A stretch of DNA of 64,000 bases from SKPS01 sp964469215 (GTDB taxonomy: Bacteria; Bacteroidota; Bacteroidia; Bacteroidales; SKPS01). Shown piece after piece: positions 16,259 to 25,291 of this stretch (position 1 is its first letter; each line of letters opens with the position of its first letter). A program made the translations under genes and the position numbers. The notes below the pieces were generated by a model. That model was not told the DNA's origin. It saw nothing but the letters and a program-made list of their open reading frames with translations, and searched no databases. The stretch covers positions 1 to 64,000 of the forward strand of contig CAYXYB010000010.1 of the NCBI GenBank assembly GCA_964469215.1. The letters run 5' to 3'.

Positions 16259-19200
16259 TTACCGGGTTATTACCAGCTTTCCGTTATATACCTTTTCTGA
16301 GGTTTTTACAGTTACCAAATAATAACCGGCTGGAAGCTGATTTGTATTGATATGGTTTGGAGTAGATATGTCGTTATTAATCTGATGCTTCCCGACGATC
16401 TGTCCGCTGCTGTTGATAATCAGCACTTCAGTCTTACCATTGTCAGGGATCATCAGCATAAAATGATCATTTGCAGGATTCGGAACAATAGAAACAGTCT
16501 TTTCATGCCCCGGATTTTTTATTCCGATACAAGGATCAACAACGATTGAAATTGTATCAGAGTTGTCGCATCCGAACTGGTTGGTTACAGTAACGCTGAA
16601 GTTGAATGTTCCTGTTCCCAGTACCGAGCCATCAAGGTTTATTGTTTGTGTACTGGCACCTGTTGACCAGAGGTAGCTTGAAAATCCGGAACCGGCATCA
16701 AGGGTTTTTATGTGGTTTACACACATTGTGTCATCAGATCCCAGGTTTGGCATGGGAACCGGATGCATGGTAACTTCCATTGAATCCGAAGAATAGCATC
16801 CAAATGCATCGTTTATTGTAATTACAAACACAGAGTCGGTTACAGGATATGCTACTGTAGAAGCCGCAGCTGCACCGGTACTCCACTGGTAGCTTATTGC
16901 ACCAATACCTCCTGTTACTGTTGCAGAAAGGTTCAGAGGATCATTCGGACACTGAATTACATCCGTGCCGGCGTCAACTGTTATCATATCAATCATAATA
17001 CAGACAGTATCTGTAGAATTACATCCGATTAAATCGGTAATTGTCAGGCTGAGGCAGGTGTCATTCACTCCGGTAAGTGTGATCTGTGGAGTTACAGCAC
17101 CTGTTGACCAGTTGTAACTGTATGGGGTGAAGCCACCTGTAATTTGTGCTGAAATCTGCTTTGTGTCGCCAAAACAAAGGGTATCATCCGACCCGAGAGT
17201 GAGCAGTGGATTGGAAACATACACCATCATTGTGTCTGAAGCCCAACAGTTGTTAATGTCTGTTGCCTTAACCCAGAATTGTAAGTTTTGGATGATGGTT
17301 GGATTTATTGAAGAGGTGTTGGCTGAGGTGTTCCACAAATATGATATTGTTCCGGTGCCCCCTGTAACAATTGCAGATATCGTTGCCGGAGTGTTGTAAC
17401 ATACGGTATCGTCTGGTATTGGTGTAATTACAGGGTTTGTGAACACAGTGAGCAGGGCAGTGTCTGTTGAGATGCATCCGATCTTGTCGGTAACCTTAAA
17501 CACAAGTGTTGTGTTGGTGGTTGCAGGGAACTGATACTGCTGGCCGGGATTATTGTTCCACGAATATGTGAAAGGAGAGAAGCCTCCGTTGACTGTACCG
17601 TTGAATGTTACAGTGGCTCCCTGGCACGCCCCCTGGTCGGTGCCTGCCGCTGCAACAGGATTGCTTACATATACCATCTTTGAGGCAGTTGCCTGGCAGT
17701 TCATGATGTCTGTGACGGTAACGGAGTAAGTGGTGTTGATTAATGGCGATACCTGGATGCTGCTCTGGGTGGCAGTGGTGCTCCACAGGTACTGTAAGGT
17801 TCCAATGCCCCCGCTTGCTGTGGCTTGAATGGTATGGACAGTATTAATGCAGATAGTGTCGTTGCTGCCTACGCTGACAGTTGGGTTGCTGACCGTAACG
17901 ATCATTGAGTCTTTTGCAGTACATCCTGCCTTGTCGGTTACAGTCACTTTATACCAGGTGTTGGACAAGGGTGAAACCTGTATTGAAGGTGATGCGCCGT
18001 TGTTACTCCAGAGATAAGAATATGGTGTAAAACCACCTGTTGCCACCGAGGTGACAGTAGTCTGCGAACCATGGCATATAGTGTCATCAGGGCCAGCATT
18101 GACAGAGGGATTGCTTACAAAGATGGTTATATTGTCTCCTGAGACACACCCTTTGCTGTCAGTTACTGTTACGCTGTAACCTGTAGTAGCAGAAGGGGTA
18201 ACGTTTATGCTCAATCCGGTCTGTGTCCCGCTCCAACTGTAACTGTAAGGGGAGAAACCACCAGTTGTTGTGGCAGTGAGGATTTTCTGCTGGCCAGGGC
18301 ACAGGGTGTCGTCAGCGCCAAGCTGTGTTACAGGGTTGCTTACCAGAACATTTACCTGGTCGGTGGCATTGCAGTTGAAACGGTCTGTAAGTGTAACTGT
18401 ATACTGGGTGTTTAGAACAGGGCCAACAGTGATCTGCGGGGTTGTTGCCTGATTACTCCAAAGGTATTGATATGGTGTGTATCCCCCTGCTGCAGATGCA
18501 TTCAGTGTCGTGTTCGAATTGATACAGATAGAGTCATCCAGACCTGCATTTACTGTCGGTTGGCTTACTCCAATATATACATTTGATGAAGAGATACAAC
18601 CTGCAAGGTCGGTAACAGTAATGGAGTATGTTTGCCCCATGGTTGGAGTAATTGATGTCTGTGCCTGATTTCCGCCATGTTGCCACGAATAGGAGTATGG
18701 AGCAATACCACCGGTAGTTTGTGAAATGATTGTCTTTGATGCACCGTAACAAATTGTGTCATTGCTGCCCGCAGTAGTTACAGGGTTGCTTACCACAACC
18801 GTTATAATATCCGACGCATTACATCCGATGATGTCTGTAACAGTTACATTATAGGTTTGGGTTGAAGTTGGAGACACATTCACTGAAGATCCCGAGCCGG
18901 CTGTACTCCAGAAATATGAAAATGGCGCAAATCCGCCGGTGACAAAAGCGTTGAGAGTAGTAGAACCACCATGACAGATGGTGTCATCATTACCGAGGCT
19001 GACTGATGGGTTTGATACAAGTATCCACAAGGTGTCTGAAGCCTGACAGTTGTTGATGTCGGTAGCCCTTACCCAGAATTGTGTGTTCTGTGTTATAAGA
19101 GGGTTAATTGTGGAAGTGGCAGCATTGGTATTCCAAAGATAACTGATGGAACCTGTTCCGCCGGAAGCGCTTGCAGTTATCGTTGTTGAAGTATTGAAAC

Positions 19201-21550
19201 AGGCCGTGTCATCGGGTATTTGAGTGAGAACAGGATTTGGAAAAGCGGTAAGGTAGGCTGTGTCGGTTGCCTGACAGTTGTATTTGTCTGTAACCAACAG
19301 ATAAAGCGTTGTATTTATGGTGGAGGTTAAAGTATATTGCTGGCCAGGAGTGCCGTTCCATAAGTAGGTGTACGGCATAAATCCACCTGTAGCAGAGCCG
19401 CTGAATGTAACCTGTGTTCCGATACATGAACCCTGGTCTGATCCTGCATCTGCCTGCGGATTACTTACCACTACCATCTTTGATGCGGTGGCCTGACAGT
19501 TAAACTTGTCTGTTACTGTTACTGAATATCCTGTAGTTAAAGGAGGTGTAACAGATATTGAACTCTGGGTTTCATTGGTACTCCATAGGTATTGAAATGT
19601 TCCATATCCACCGGAAGCTATGGCATTAATACCTTTTGTCGTGTTTATACAAATCGTATCGTTATTTCCGATCGAAACCTGAGGATTGCTAACGGCAACC
19701 TGCATTGAATCTGTTGTTGTGCAACCGATGATGTCGGTAACGGTAACTTTATACCAGGTGTTGGTGACCGGAGAAACATTGATAGAAGTGGTTGTGCCTC
19801 CTGCACTCCAACTGTACTGATAAGGTGAATAGCCACCGGTAATCATTGCTGTTACATTTGTCTGGTTACCGATACAGATTGTGTCGTTCAGGCCGGCATC
19901 CACAACCGGGTTGCTCACATAAATCATGATGGCATCACCTGAAATACAACCGAATTTATCAGTAACTGTAACCTGATAGTTAGTGGTAACTACAGGAGCA
20001 ATGTTTATTGTCTGGTTCGTCTGGGTTGAATTCCAGGAATATGAGTAAGGTATAAAGCCACCTGTTGTCATCGCCGTGATATTCCTCTGCTGTCCGAAAC
20101 ACAATGTGTCATCCGCCCCTAACTGGGTAACAGGATTGCTTACCACAACATTTACCTGATCTGTGGCCACACAATTGAACCGGTCGGTTACTGTTACAGA
20201 ATAGAGAGTGTTTTGTATCGGGCCTACTGTAACCTGAGAGGTTGATGCCTGATTGCTCCAAAGATATTGATATGGCCCGTATCCACCTGCTACATTGGCA
20301 TTCAGAGTAGCAGTTGACTGAATACATATTGTATCATCACTGCCGGCATTAACAGCAGGATAGCTTACCTCAACATATACTATGTCGGATGAGTTACAGC
20401 CGGCAAAATCTACAACAAATAAAGTGTAAAATTGACCCGCCGTGGGAGTAATAGTTGTTTGCGACTGGTTTCCGCCATGTTGCCAGGAATAGGTATACGG
20501 AGCGATGCCTCCTGTGGTTTGCGAATAGATTGTTTTTGATGCCCCAAAGCAGATGGTATCATTGCTTCCTGCATCGGTAACGGGATTGCTGACTATCACT
20601 GTGACCATATCCGATGAAACACATCCGACAGAGTCGGTCAATGTAACCTGATAATTTTGAGTTGAAGTTGGACTGACAGAAATGATAGCGCCGGTGCCGG
20701 CCATCCCCCAACTGAAACTGAAAGGTGCATAACCACCGTTGACAGTTGCAGTGAGGTTAGTTGATACACCAAAACAGATAGTGTCATCAGCACCTGCATC
20801 AACAACAGGGTTGCTGACGTTGAGGATGGCAATATTTGAATATACCTCACAAAAGTTGGTCATGTGGCATCTGTACTCAGACAGATGCATTGTTGGATCA
20901 ACAGCGGAAATATTAAGTGTGGGTGTGCTGACACCACTGTATATTCCTGCGTTTGTTAGTGGAACCCATATTCCTCCGCTTTTTATCTCCCATTGATAGG
21001 TAAGAGTGTTAGAAGCCTGAACGGTGAAAATGGCAGAAGCCCCGTTACAAACAAATATTGTTGAGGGATGAGCTATTAATAATGGAGTTGGTCCGTATTC
21101 GATTCTTCCGTTGACCCAGGTTGTTGGAAGAGTGTTGTAATTATTGTCAGCGAGTTCTGAATCGAAGTGGAACACGAGATTAACGGCACCTCCATGATAG
21201 ACCATTTTCAAATCGAAAAGTTTGCCTGTCCCGATATTCGCTGCTCCTGACCCGAAAGTGAACCATCCGACACGTATCTGTTCAGCAGGTATGGCTACTG
21301 CATTGACCATGGCACCACTGATTTCAGAATGAATATTTTCCATCCCTAACAATGACGCAACTGTTGAATTATATTCAATTATTAGCGACAATGCTGCAAC
21401 ATTATTGAAACCTGTTGTGGTAACCGGTATCAGAATAGTGTCACCGGGGCAGGCATTCACACTGTCAATATAAACTATCTGGCCTGATCCCTGCAATGGA
21501 AATAAGGCACCAACAAAACATAAGGCAATGATTTTTAATATCTTTTTCAT
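16259..21550 (-). CDS. T9SS-sorted surface protein: cohesin-like domain plus 19 Ig/PKD-like repeats
   Basis: A 1763-residue secreted protein. Signal peptide residues 1-23; a cohesin-like domain at about 25-148 (VYIDSVNACPGDTILIPV, then ALSLIIEY); an Ig-like domain at about 150-240; 19 tandem units from about 244 to 1685; and a T9SS type A sorting domain at about 1690-1763 (SIVPNPANDHF, LPAGYYLVTVK, GKLVITR). Units read VSNPxVxAGxxDTIC, then GGxxPYxYxWS, then YxVTVTDxxGC, with two cysteines each. Units 1-16 have an exact 75-residue (225-nt) pitch; units 1-8 (about 19019-20818) match units 9-16 (about 17219-19018) in order, at an exact 1800-nt offset. It is the last gene of the cluster, 12 bp after its neighbour. 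It is probably a long surface stalk or adhesin; a direct function is not shown. Confidence 0.9.
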   Translation of the reverse strand: MKKILKIIALCFVGALFPLQGSGQIVYIDSVNACPGDTILIPVTTTGFNNVAALSLIIEYNSTVASLLGMENIHSEISGAMVNAVAIPAEQIRVGWFTFGSGAANIGTGKLFDLKMVYHGGAVNLVFHFDSELADNNYNTLPTTWVNGRIEYGPTPLLIAHPSTIFVCNGASAIFTVQASNTLTYQWEIKSGGIWVPLTNAGIYSGVSTPTLNISAVDPTMHLSEYRCHMTNFCEVYSNIAILNVSNPVVDAGADDTICFGVSTNLTATVNGGYAPFSFSWGMAGTGAIISVSPTSTQNYQVTLTDSVGCVSSDMVTVIVSNPVTDAGSNDTICFGASKTIYSQTTGGIAPYTYSWQHGGNQSQTTITPTAGQFYTLFVVDFAGCNSSDIVYVEVSYPAVNAGSDDTICIQSTATLNANVAGGYGPYQYLWSNQASTSQVTVGPIQNTLYSVTVTDRFNCVATDQVNVVVSNPVTQLGADDTLCFGQQRNITAMTTGGFIPYSYSWNSTQTNQTINIAPVVTTNYQVTVTDKFGCISGDAIMIYVSNPVVDAGLNDTICIGNQTNVTAMITGGYSPYQYSWSAGGTTTSINVSPVTNTWYKVTVTDIIGCTTTDSMQVAVSNPQVSIGNNDTICINTTKGINAIASGGYGTFQYLWSTNETQSSISVTPPLTTGYSVTVTDKFNCQATASKMVVVSNPQADAGSDQGSCIGTQVTFSGSATGGFMPYTYLWNGTPGQQYTLTSTINTTLYLLVTDKYNCQATDTAYLTAFPNPVLTQIPDDTACFNTSTTITASASGGTGSISYLWNTNAATSTINPLITQNTQFWVRATDINNCQASDTLWILVSNPSVSLGNDDTICHGGSTTLNAFVTGGFAPFSYFWSTAGSGSSVNVSPTSTQTYNVTVTDIIGCNASDIITVVVSNPVTTAGSNDTICYGASKTIISQTTGGIAPYSYSWQHGGNQAQTSITPTMGQTYSITVTDLAGCISSSNVYIGVSQPTVNAGLDDSICINSNTTLNASAAGGYTPYQYLWSNQATTPQITVGPVLNTQYTVTLTDRFNCNATDQVNVLVSNPVTQLGADDTLCPGQQKILTATTTGGFSPYSYSWSGTQTGLSINVTPSATTGYSVTVTDSKGCVSGDNITIFVSNPSVNAGPDDTICHGSQTTVTSVATGGFTPYSYLWSNNGASPSIQVSPLSNTWYKVTVTDKAGCTAKDSMIVTVSNPTVSVGSNDTICINTVHTIQATASGGIGTLQYLWSTTATQSSIQVSPLINTTYSVTVTDIMNCQATASKMVYVSNPVAAAGTDQGACQGATVTFNGTVNGGFSPFTYSWNNNPGQQYQFPATTNTTLVFKVTDKIGCISTDTALLTVFTNPVITPIPDDTVCYNTPATISAIVTGGTGTISYLWNTSANTSSINPTIIQNLQFWVKATDINNCWASDTMMVYVSNPLLTLGSDDTLCFGDTKQISAQITGGFTPYSYNWSTGAVTPQITLTGVNDTCLSLTITDLIGCNSTDTVCIMIDMITVDAGTDVIQCPNDPLNLSATVTGGIGAISYQWSTGAAAASTVAYPVTDSVFVITINDAFGCYSSDSMEVTMHPVPMPNLGSDDTMCVNHIKTLDAGSGFSSYLWSTGASTQTINLDGSVLGTGTFNFSVTVTNQFGCDNSDTISIVVDPCIGIKNPGHEKTVSIVPNPANDHFMLMIPDNGKTEVLIINSSGQIVGKHQINNDISTPNHINTNQLPAGYYLVTVKTSEKVYNGKLVITR
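17219..20818 (-). repeat. Two-copy 1800-nt higher-order repeat made of sixteen 225-nt units
   Basis: The DDT(I)C codons recur at 20781, 20556, 20331, 20106, 19881, 19656, 19431, 19206 and 18981, always 225 nt apart; 18981, 17406 and 17181 keep the 1800/225-nt register. Specific unit types (for example the WQHGGNQ unit near 20471 and 18671, and the DQG unit near 19431) recur exactly 1800 nt apart. The sequences have diverged, but no insertion or deletion has disturbed the register. Confidence 0.92.
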
Positions 21551-21562
21551 CTTGAAAATGAT

Positions 21563-22603
21563 TTATTTTGATATAATTGGATATTTCAGCTTGTAAAGGT
21601 TGTTATAATGATCTTTAAGAATTATGGTCGAAAGATAGTAACCGGATGGTAGTTCAAGATCATAGATCCTGACTTCATGCAAAGCTGTTTCGGTTTCCGA
21701 AAAATGTTTTTCAAGCAGTAACCTGCCTGAAAGATCATTTATCCTGAAAGTTCCCTGCTTTATACTGATACCCTTGAATGAAAAGGTGATGTTATCATTG
21801 AAAGGATTAGGGTAAGGTCGGAGGAACAAATATTCAGGTAGTTGTGAAATCAATGATTGTGTTGTGTCAATCTTCAGAATAGCTGCATCTGAAAAGTCGG
21901 AGCAATTGCCTAATAAAAGCCTGCACCTGTACCACTGATCATTGAAGGATGAATTCACATTGGAAATCAATAACTGATTTGTTGATGTTCCTGAATAATT
22001 CTGGCCATCCGTCAGGTCACTCCATAATATCTGATCTGATGAATTCTGCCATTTAAATATAACTCCCGGCTCACCAGACTGAACAGTAAACCCTGCTGTA
22101 CCACCCGGAACAGCAGTGCAATTCTGTGGTTGTTGTGTTATTGACACTGGTTTTTTAACAACAAGGCTACCTGTAAATTGCGTTTGCAAAGGCTGTCCCA
22201 CAGTATTGGTTATTTCACATTGTGAACTAAAATTCAACCATGAGTTTTCTGTCAGAATAGCAAACCTCATTACCGCCAAAGTTCCTGCTCCAATATTTGA
22301 AGGAGTCATTGTGCCTGTAAACCATGCAAATGCTATATTGTGCTGACCTGTAGATATTGAGTTTACGAGCATGCCCGGTAACTGTAGGTTTATTTGTGTT
22401 GTTGTGTCATAGCTAAGTGCAATCGGATCATAATTGACATACAGGGTTAATGAACCTACCTGATAGAAATCGTTCGTTTTTAATGCTATTTCAATTGTAT
22501 CCCCCTCACAACCTGCAACTGTATCCAACCATATTTGCACCGGCTGAGCTGTTGTGCCGGTTAAAATAATTGCCATGGATAGTATTAGCAGAGTTCTGGA
22601 CAT
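21563..22603 (-). CDS. Small T9SS-sorted cohesin-like protein
   Basis: A 346-residue secreted protein. Residues 1-19 are a signal peptide. Residues about 20-155 are cohesin-like (VQIWLDTVAGCEGDTIEI, GSLTLYVNYDP, then an AFAWFTG strand and an IGAGTLAVMRF strand), close in plan to the N-termini of the CARDB and 75-residue-repeat proteins of the cluster. An Ig-like domain follows (about 155-248). Residues about 258-346 are a T9SS type A sorting domain (YPNPFNDNITFSF, LPSGYYLSTI). It lies 12 bp before the repeat protein and 55 bp after the dockerin protein. A hexanucleotide repeat lies just upstream of its start. It could be an adaptor that presents one cohesin at the cell surface; this is inferred. 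Confidence 0.85.
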   Translation of the reverse strand: MSRTLLILSMAIILTGTTAQPVQIWLDTVAGCEGDTIEIALKTNDFYQVGSLTLYVNYDPIALSYDTTTQINLQLPGMLVNSISTGQHNIAFAWFTGTMTPSNIGAGTLAVMRFAILTENSWLNFSSQCEITNTVGQPLQTQFTGSLVVKKPVSITQQPQNCTAVPGGTAGFTVQSGEPGVIFKWQNSSDQILWSDLTDGQNYSGTSTNQLLISNVNSSFNDQWYRCRLLLGNCSDFSDAAILKIDTTQSLISQLPEYLFLRPYPNPFNDNITFSFKGISIKQGTFRINDLSGRLLLEKHFSETETALHEVRIYDLELPSGYYLSTIILKDHYNNLYKLKYPIISK

Positions 22604-22606
22604 GTA

Positions 22607-22633
22607 GTTGAGTTTGAGGTTAAGGTTGAGTTT
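22607..22633. repeat. Hexanucleotide CTCAAC/CTTAAC repeat directly before a start codon
   Basis: Read on the minus strand, the leader carries CTCAAC, CTTAAC, CTCAAA, CTCAAC within 30 bp of the ATG at 22603. The same hexamer family, in the opposite orientation to its gene, forms the 5' coding end of the DUF1573 gene at 56697-56729. Confidence 0.8.
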
Positions 22634-22658
22634 TTATTATTGATTTACAATATTTTAT

Positions 22659-25238
22659 TTAATTTCTTACGCCGGTTACAAGTTTTCCGGAAGCTTGATG
22701 TTCTTGTTTTTCGGTTATTGCCTTAAGGGTGTAGTGATAAACTCCTGATGCAAGATTGCTCACATCAATTCTGTATAGGTGGTCACCGGCGGTCTGGTCT
22801 CCGGCATTGTAAACAGTTACGAGTTCACCAAGAGTATTAAACAACCTTATTTCAACTTTGGCTTCTTCAGGAAGCTGGTAACTGAAGGTAGTGTATTGAT
22901 CGCAAGGGTTAGGAAAACTGCTTATGAAAAGGAAGTCTTCAGGCAGTTTAGACTTGAAATGCACTTCAGGAAGCCTGATTTGTGTCCCATAAATAACCTC
23001 TGCATTGGGGTCGGCTAATTCAGATGGCTCATCAAGGATTGTACTGATTACAGTCTCTGAAATAATGCTGTTTTTCTTCTTCATATTGATACCAAGCAGC
23101 ATTTCATCGGCAGAGAACTTCTCCCCTGAGAGCTGTTGCCATCCTATAAGCAAAGATCCACCTAAATCATTATAAAGCATGTCCTTGCCCTTGAATGTAA
23201 TTCCTGTGACCTGAACCTGATCCGCAGGATAGTTTAGTTTAAGATATATTGCGCCTAAATTGGTTGGGTTAAAAACATAAACCGGATATACAAATTCATT
23301 TGAACCAACCTCTTCGATACCGGAATATACCGGAGTTACACTTTTAAACATTCTGAGGTTTGTGGGCTGAAATGATTTGTTCACATCACCCATGCATAGT
23401 CCTTTAACCATTAACCCGTAAATGCTGTCGCCAAGTATTTTTACAGTATCTGGTAAAAAGTACCAGTCACCGGCATCAAAATAATTATCTAAACCCAGGC
23501 TTCGGCGGAGTGTCAGTAATGCATCTGCTGCCGTAATTGAACTGGTGTTGTTTACATCAGCCACAACCTGTTGAATAGGATCAAGGTTTACCATCTGAAC
23601 CGAGGCGCGGTTAATAATCAGGGCATCAGTTGCATTTACACCTCCCCATATTTTGGAAGTTGCTGCGTTCAGAATATAGTTGCCGGTGCGTATATTCCCG
23701 AACTGAAACTCTCCATCATTACCGGTAATTGCAGAATCTATCAGAACTCCGTTATTGTCTTTGAACAATACCATTGAGTTTTGGAGAGGAGTTTTATTAA
23801 AATTGTCGTAATTCAGAGTGCCATAGATAGCGTAACGAAGGTTGCTTATCATTGTGATTTCAGCTTCAGCCTTGTATTTTGGTGCTTCCTGGTTGCCCAC
23901 ATGGTCAACTGCTATACTATAAAACTTATAATTACCGGAAGTGGCAAAAAAGGTAGCAATGGTATCAGCACTGAATTCCTGATAGAGAGTGAAGGGGCCA
24001 TTGTTTTTTGAATAATAAAGATTGTAACTTTTAATACCTGTGCCATTTGGATCATCACTGCCCTGAAATGTGATAAGGATGGTAGTGGTGTCGGAATATG
24101 GTGTGAAATTATCAATAACCTTGCTGGTAGGTGCAATGGCATCAATTGTATTTAACCAAACATTTGTCTCGATGGATTCATTAATATCAAAGACTATTGT
24201 TGCCATAGCTGTTATGGTATCACCGCTTGTCACCGAACTTTTTGGCATAATAGTATAATCAACAAAACCTTCACCTAGTTGCCTGATACTGTCATTTACA
24301 GGCAGAAAGCCTATTGATGCATCAACCGGTGCAAATCCGGTCATAGGATCAATAGATTCAAATCTCCAGAAAAGTTCATTATTTATGATATCAATACCGG
24401 CAATAACATCTACGAAGATACCGAGCGAATCGCGGACATCTAGCCTTTGGGTGTAAAATGTTGAGTTTGGGGGTACTGAGAAAGTAAAGTCACCGAATCC
24501 AAAATTGCCAAGTCTGAAGGAAAAGATATTAAGGCTTGGGTGTACTTTCTTGTTAACTGTAACTTTTTGGGCAGGTGCGGTAGCGAATTCCGGGTCGTTC
24601 TCGAACCTTATAGTAAATGGCATTATCAGATCTTTTGGTATCCAGTGAAGAGTATCATAGCCTTCCGGGCCACTAATATCATTTGGGTCTTGTGAGCATA
24701 ATACCGGGATAAAGGCAACCGCAGCATTATCTTTTTTCGAGCACCCTTTGCTGTCGGTAGCAGTGCCTGTATATGAGCCAGTGGTATTCACCGTGATAGA
24801 TCCTCCCGGCCAACTGTAAGTATATGGTGGAATGCCACCGCTTGCAGTAATAGTGAGAGTTACCGATGGAGGAGCCTGATTGCTGCAGAATTCAACCTGG
24901 GCTCCACCCCCTGCAATATTTACATTTATTTCCGGAGGTTCAAGTATCTTAACATCTTTGCTTATCATACAGTTATTTGCATCTGTAACCTCTACTGTAT
25001 AATTGCCACCCGGCAGGTTTGATGCAGTTGGTCCGTTCCCTCCAACAGGACTCCACTTATACGTGTATGGTGGTGTTCCTCCGTTGACAGTCACTGTTGC
25101 ACTGCCATCTTTTGCGCCAAAGCAGGTAACATCAGTCTTGCTTATCGAAACCTGTGCTGGGAGGAGGATGGTGTTAATCATCAATAAAATAATCACCAAC
25201 CCGGCAACTTGCCCTTGAAGATTTGTTTGCTTCTTCAT
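22659..25238 (-). CDS. T9SS-sorted protein with SprB-like, dockerin-like and cohesin-like domains
   Basis: An 859-residue secreted protein. Signal peptide 1-29; two SprB-like repeats (about 30-180, VTCFGAKDGSATVTVNGGTP and a similar unit); a DUF7619-like region (about 185-390); an Ig/Fn3-like domain (390-465); a carboxypeptidase-regulatory-like fold (about 470-525); a dockerin-like region (about 528-620) with WGGVNATDALI, ADVNNTSSITAADALL and GDVNKS; a cohesin-like domain (about 630-745, FVYPVYVFNPTNLGAIYLKL); and a T9SS type A sorting domain (about 755-859, SFPNPCDQYTTFSY, LASGVYHYTLK). The dockerin-cohesin-sorting tail is shared in order with the 6260-residue protein. Loop position 5 is Thr instead of Asp, so calcium binding may be weak. 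Confidence 0.87.
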   Translation of the reverse strand: MKKQTNLQGQVAGLVIILLMINTILLPAQVSISKTDVTCFGAKDGSATVTVNGGTPPYTYKWSPVGGNGPTASNLPGGNYTVEVTDANNCMISKDVKILEPPEINVNIAGGGAQVEFCSNQAPPSVTLTITASGGIPPYTYSWPGGSITVNTTGSYTGTATDSKGCSKKDNAAVAFIPVLCSQDPNDISGPEGYDTLHWIPKDLIMPFTIRFENDPEFATAPAQKVTVNKKVHPSLNIFSFRLGNFGFGDFTFSVPPNSTFYTQRLDVRDSLGIFVDVIAGIDIINNELFWRFESIDPMTGFAPVDASIGFLPVNDSIRQLGEGFVDYTIMPKSSVTSGDTITAMATIVFDINESIETNVWLNTIDAIAPTSKVIDNFTPYSDTTTILITFQGSDDPNGTGIKSYNLYYSKNNGPFTLYQEFSADTIATFFATSGNYKFYSIAVDHVGNQEAPKYKAEAEITMISNLRYAIYGTLNYDNFNKTPLQNSMVLFKDNNGVLIDSAITGNDGEFQFGNIRTGNYILNAATSKIWGGVNATDALIINRASVQMVNLDPIQQVVADVNNTSSITAADALLTLRRSLGLDNYFDAGDWYFLPDTVKILGDSIYGLMVKGLCMGDVNKSFQPTNLRMFKSVTPVYSGIEEVGSNEFVYPVYVFNPTNLGAIYLKLNYPADQVQVTGITFKGKDMLYNDLGGSLLIGWQQLSGEKFSADEMLLGINMKKKNSIISETVISTILDEPSELADPNAEVIYGTQIRLPEVHFKSKLPEDFLFISSFPNPCDQYTTFSYQLPEEAKVEIRLFNTLGELVTVYNAGDQTAGDHLYRIDVSNLASGVYHYTLKAITEKQEHQASGKLVTGVRN

Positions 25239-25249
25239 TTCTATTGTTG

Positions 25250-25276
25250 TTATTTCTGTTATTTCTGTTATTTCTG
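25250..25276. repeat. Three copies of TTATTTCTG in a 5' leader
   Basis: TTATTTCTG is repeated exactly at 25250-25258, 25259-25267 and 25268-25276, 12 bp upstream of the minus-strand start codon at 25238. It fills half of the 53-bp gap between two genes of the surface-protein operon. Confidence 0.9.
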
Positions 25277-25291
25277 TTTATTCTATAGTTA

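Noticed and set aside
17219..20818. Possible CRISPR-like or satellite array from the regular 225-nt spacing
   Set aside because: The period is set by protein repeats in one open frame; units diverge in sequence and there are no short identical repeats with unique spacers.
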